In this document: positions 63,259 through 64,000 of the stretch, in pieces
Layout of the letters: each line of letters starts with the position of its first letter
Position numbering within the stretch: the stretch's first letter is position 1
Origin: Micropruina sp.
GTDB lineage: Bacteria; Actinomycetota; Actinomycetes; Propionibacteriales; Propionibacteriaceae
Assembly (NCBI GenBank): GCA_016711205.1
Contig: JADJTM010000002.1
Span: 1,302,001-1,366,000, forward strand
Length of the DNA stretch: 64,000 nt
Direction: 5' to 3'
Translations under genes and position numbers: made by a program
The notes under the pieces: generated by a model
What the model saw: only the letters and a program-made list of their open reading frames with translations
Databases searched by the model: none
Told to the model about the DNA's origin: nothing

Positions 63259-64000
63259 GTGGGCAGTGCATCCCAGAACTACTTGGCGGTCATCAAGGTC
63301 GTGGGCGTCGGCGGCGGTGGCGTCAACGCCGTCAACCGCATGATCGATTCCGGCCTTCGGGGCGTGGAGTTCATCGCGATCAACACCGACGCTCAGGCGC
63401 TGCTGATGAGCGATGCCGACGTCAAGCTCGACATCGGCCGTGACCTCACCCGCGGGCTGGGCGCCGGCGCCGATCCCGACAAGGGCCGCCAGGCGGCCGA
63501 GGACCACTCCGACGAGATCGAAGAGGTGCTCAAGGGCTCCGACATGGTGTTCGTCACCGCGGGCGAGGGCGGCGGCACCGGCACCGGCGGCGCGCCCGTG
63601 GTGGCCCGCATCTCCCGGTCGCTGGGCGCGCTCACCATCGGTGTCGTCACCCGTCCGTTCAGCTTCGAGGGCAAGCGCCGCGCCACCCAGGCCGACAACG
63701 GCATCACCGGGCTGCGCGAAGAGGTCGACACCCTGATCGTCATCCCCAACGACAAGCTGCTCGAGATGACCGATCACCAGGTCGCCATCCTGGACGCCTT
63801 CAAGCAGGCCGACCAGGTGCTCATGCAGGGCGTTTCGGGCATCACCGACCTGATCACCACACCCGGCCTGATCAACCTCGACTTCGCCGACGTCAAGGCC
63901 GTGATGTCCAACGCGGGCTCTGCCCTGATGGGCATCGGCTCGGCCCGCGGCGAGGACCGCGCCCGGGCCGCCGCCGAGATGGCGGTCAGCTCGCCGTTGC
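63259..64000 (+). CDS. ftsZ: FtsZ tubulin-like GTPase (partial)
   Basis: The first ~247 codons of FtsZ, cut by the window end. VGVGGGGVNAVNRMIDSGL, INTDAQALLMSDAD, the tubulin signature GEGGGTGTGGAPVVARI, and IVIPNDKLLE are all present, so the GTPase site is intact. The GTG start (VGSASQNYLAVIK) has an AGAGGTGG site 6 nt upstream. Confidence 0.97.
   Translation, partial: MGSASQNYLAVIKVVGVGGGGVNAVNRMIDSGLRGVEFIAINTDAQALLMSDADVKLDIGRDLTRGLGAGADPDKGRQAAEDHSDEIEEVLKGSDMVFVTAGEGGGTGTGGAPVVARISRSLGALTIGVVTRPFSFEGKRRATQADNGITGLREEVDTLIVIPNDKLLEMTDHQVAILDAFKQADQVLMQGVSGITDLITTPGLINLDFADVKAVMSNAGSALMGIGSARGEDRARAAAEMAVSSPL

Overview
This is a GC-rich actinobacterial chromosome segment. GTG starts are frequent, -10 boxes are TANNNT-type (several only 6-7 nt before the start codon), the S14 protein is a zinc-ribbon form, and a dcw cluster opens with mraZ. 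Conserved gene neighbourhoods (glycosyltransferase-DUF5719-metallopeptidase-DUF3499-manB-Trm112-SIS; DUF3040 and MoxR-DUF58-TgpA next to mraZ) fit an actinomycete, possibly near Propionibacteriaceae; the family-level guess is inference only.

Layout. 1-7.6 kb: cell-envelope/mannose-metabolism locus, interrupted between DUF5719 and the metallopeptidase by a lone AbiEi-DUF559 gene flanked by palindromic repeats. 8-15.6 kb: aroQ, a secreted HNH nuclease, a SixA-like phosphatase, DUF3039, pabB, an MFS transporter with a MarR regulator, and malQ. 16-25.6 kb: a complete S10-spc ribosomal protein operon, rpsJ to rplO, 21 genes. 25.7-29.5 kb: a FadR-type regulator, then secY-adk-map. 29.5-37.1 kb: ctlX-like hydrolase, DUF2087 protein, a fused ATP-grasp/alpha-E protein with a transglutaminase, DUF1707, a FAD oxidoreductase carrying an in-frame palindrome, and DUF4126. 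37.4-44.1 kb: a probable LexA-controlled mutagenesis cassette, DUF6504-HEPN-dnaE2-dinB, whose dnaE2 is broken by a stack of repeats. 44.2-64 kb: DUF3040, TgpA-DUF58-MoxR on the minus strand, then mraZ-rsmH-ftsL-ftsI-murE-murF-mraY-murD-ftsW-murG-murC-ftsQ-ftsZ (ftsZ cut by the window edge).

The most unusual content is repetitive. At least four structurally different palindromic repeat families lie between genes and inside two of them: a ~105-bp element with four copies, a double hairpin with 20-nt periodicity, a GGGGACGGTTCC element, and a 42-bp palindrome occupying exactly 14 codons. Several distinct elements are stacked within dnaE2 and introduce a stop codon. Other points worth checking are a one-base frameshift in ftsW, a G13 tract at the domain junction of the ATP-grasp/alpha-E fusion, and a structured leader between mraZ and rsmH that resembles the mraW RNA motif.
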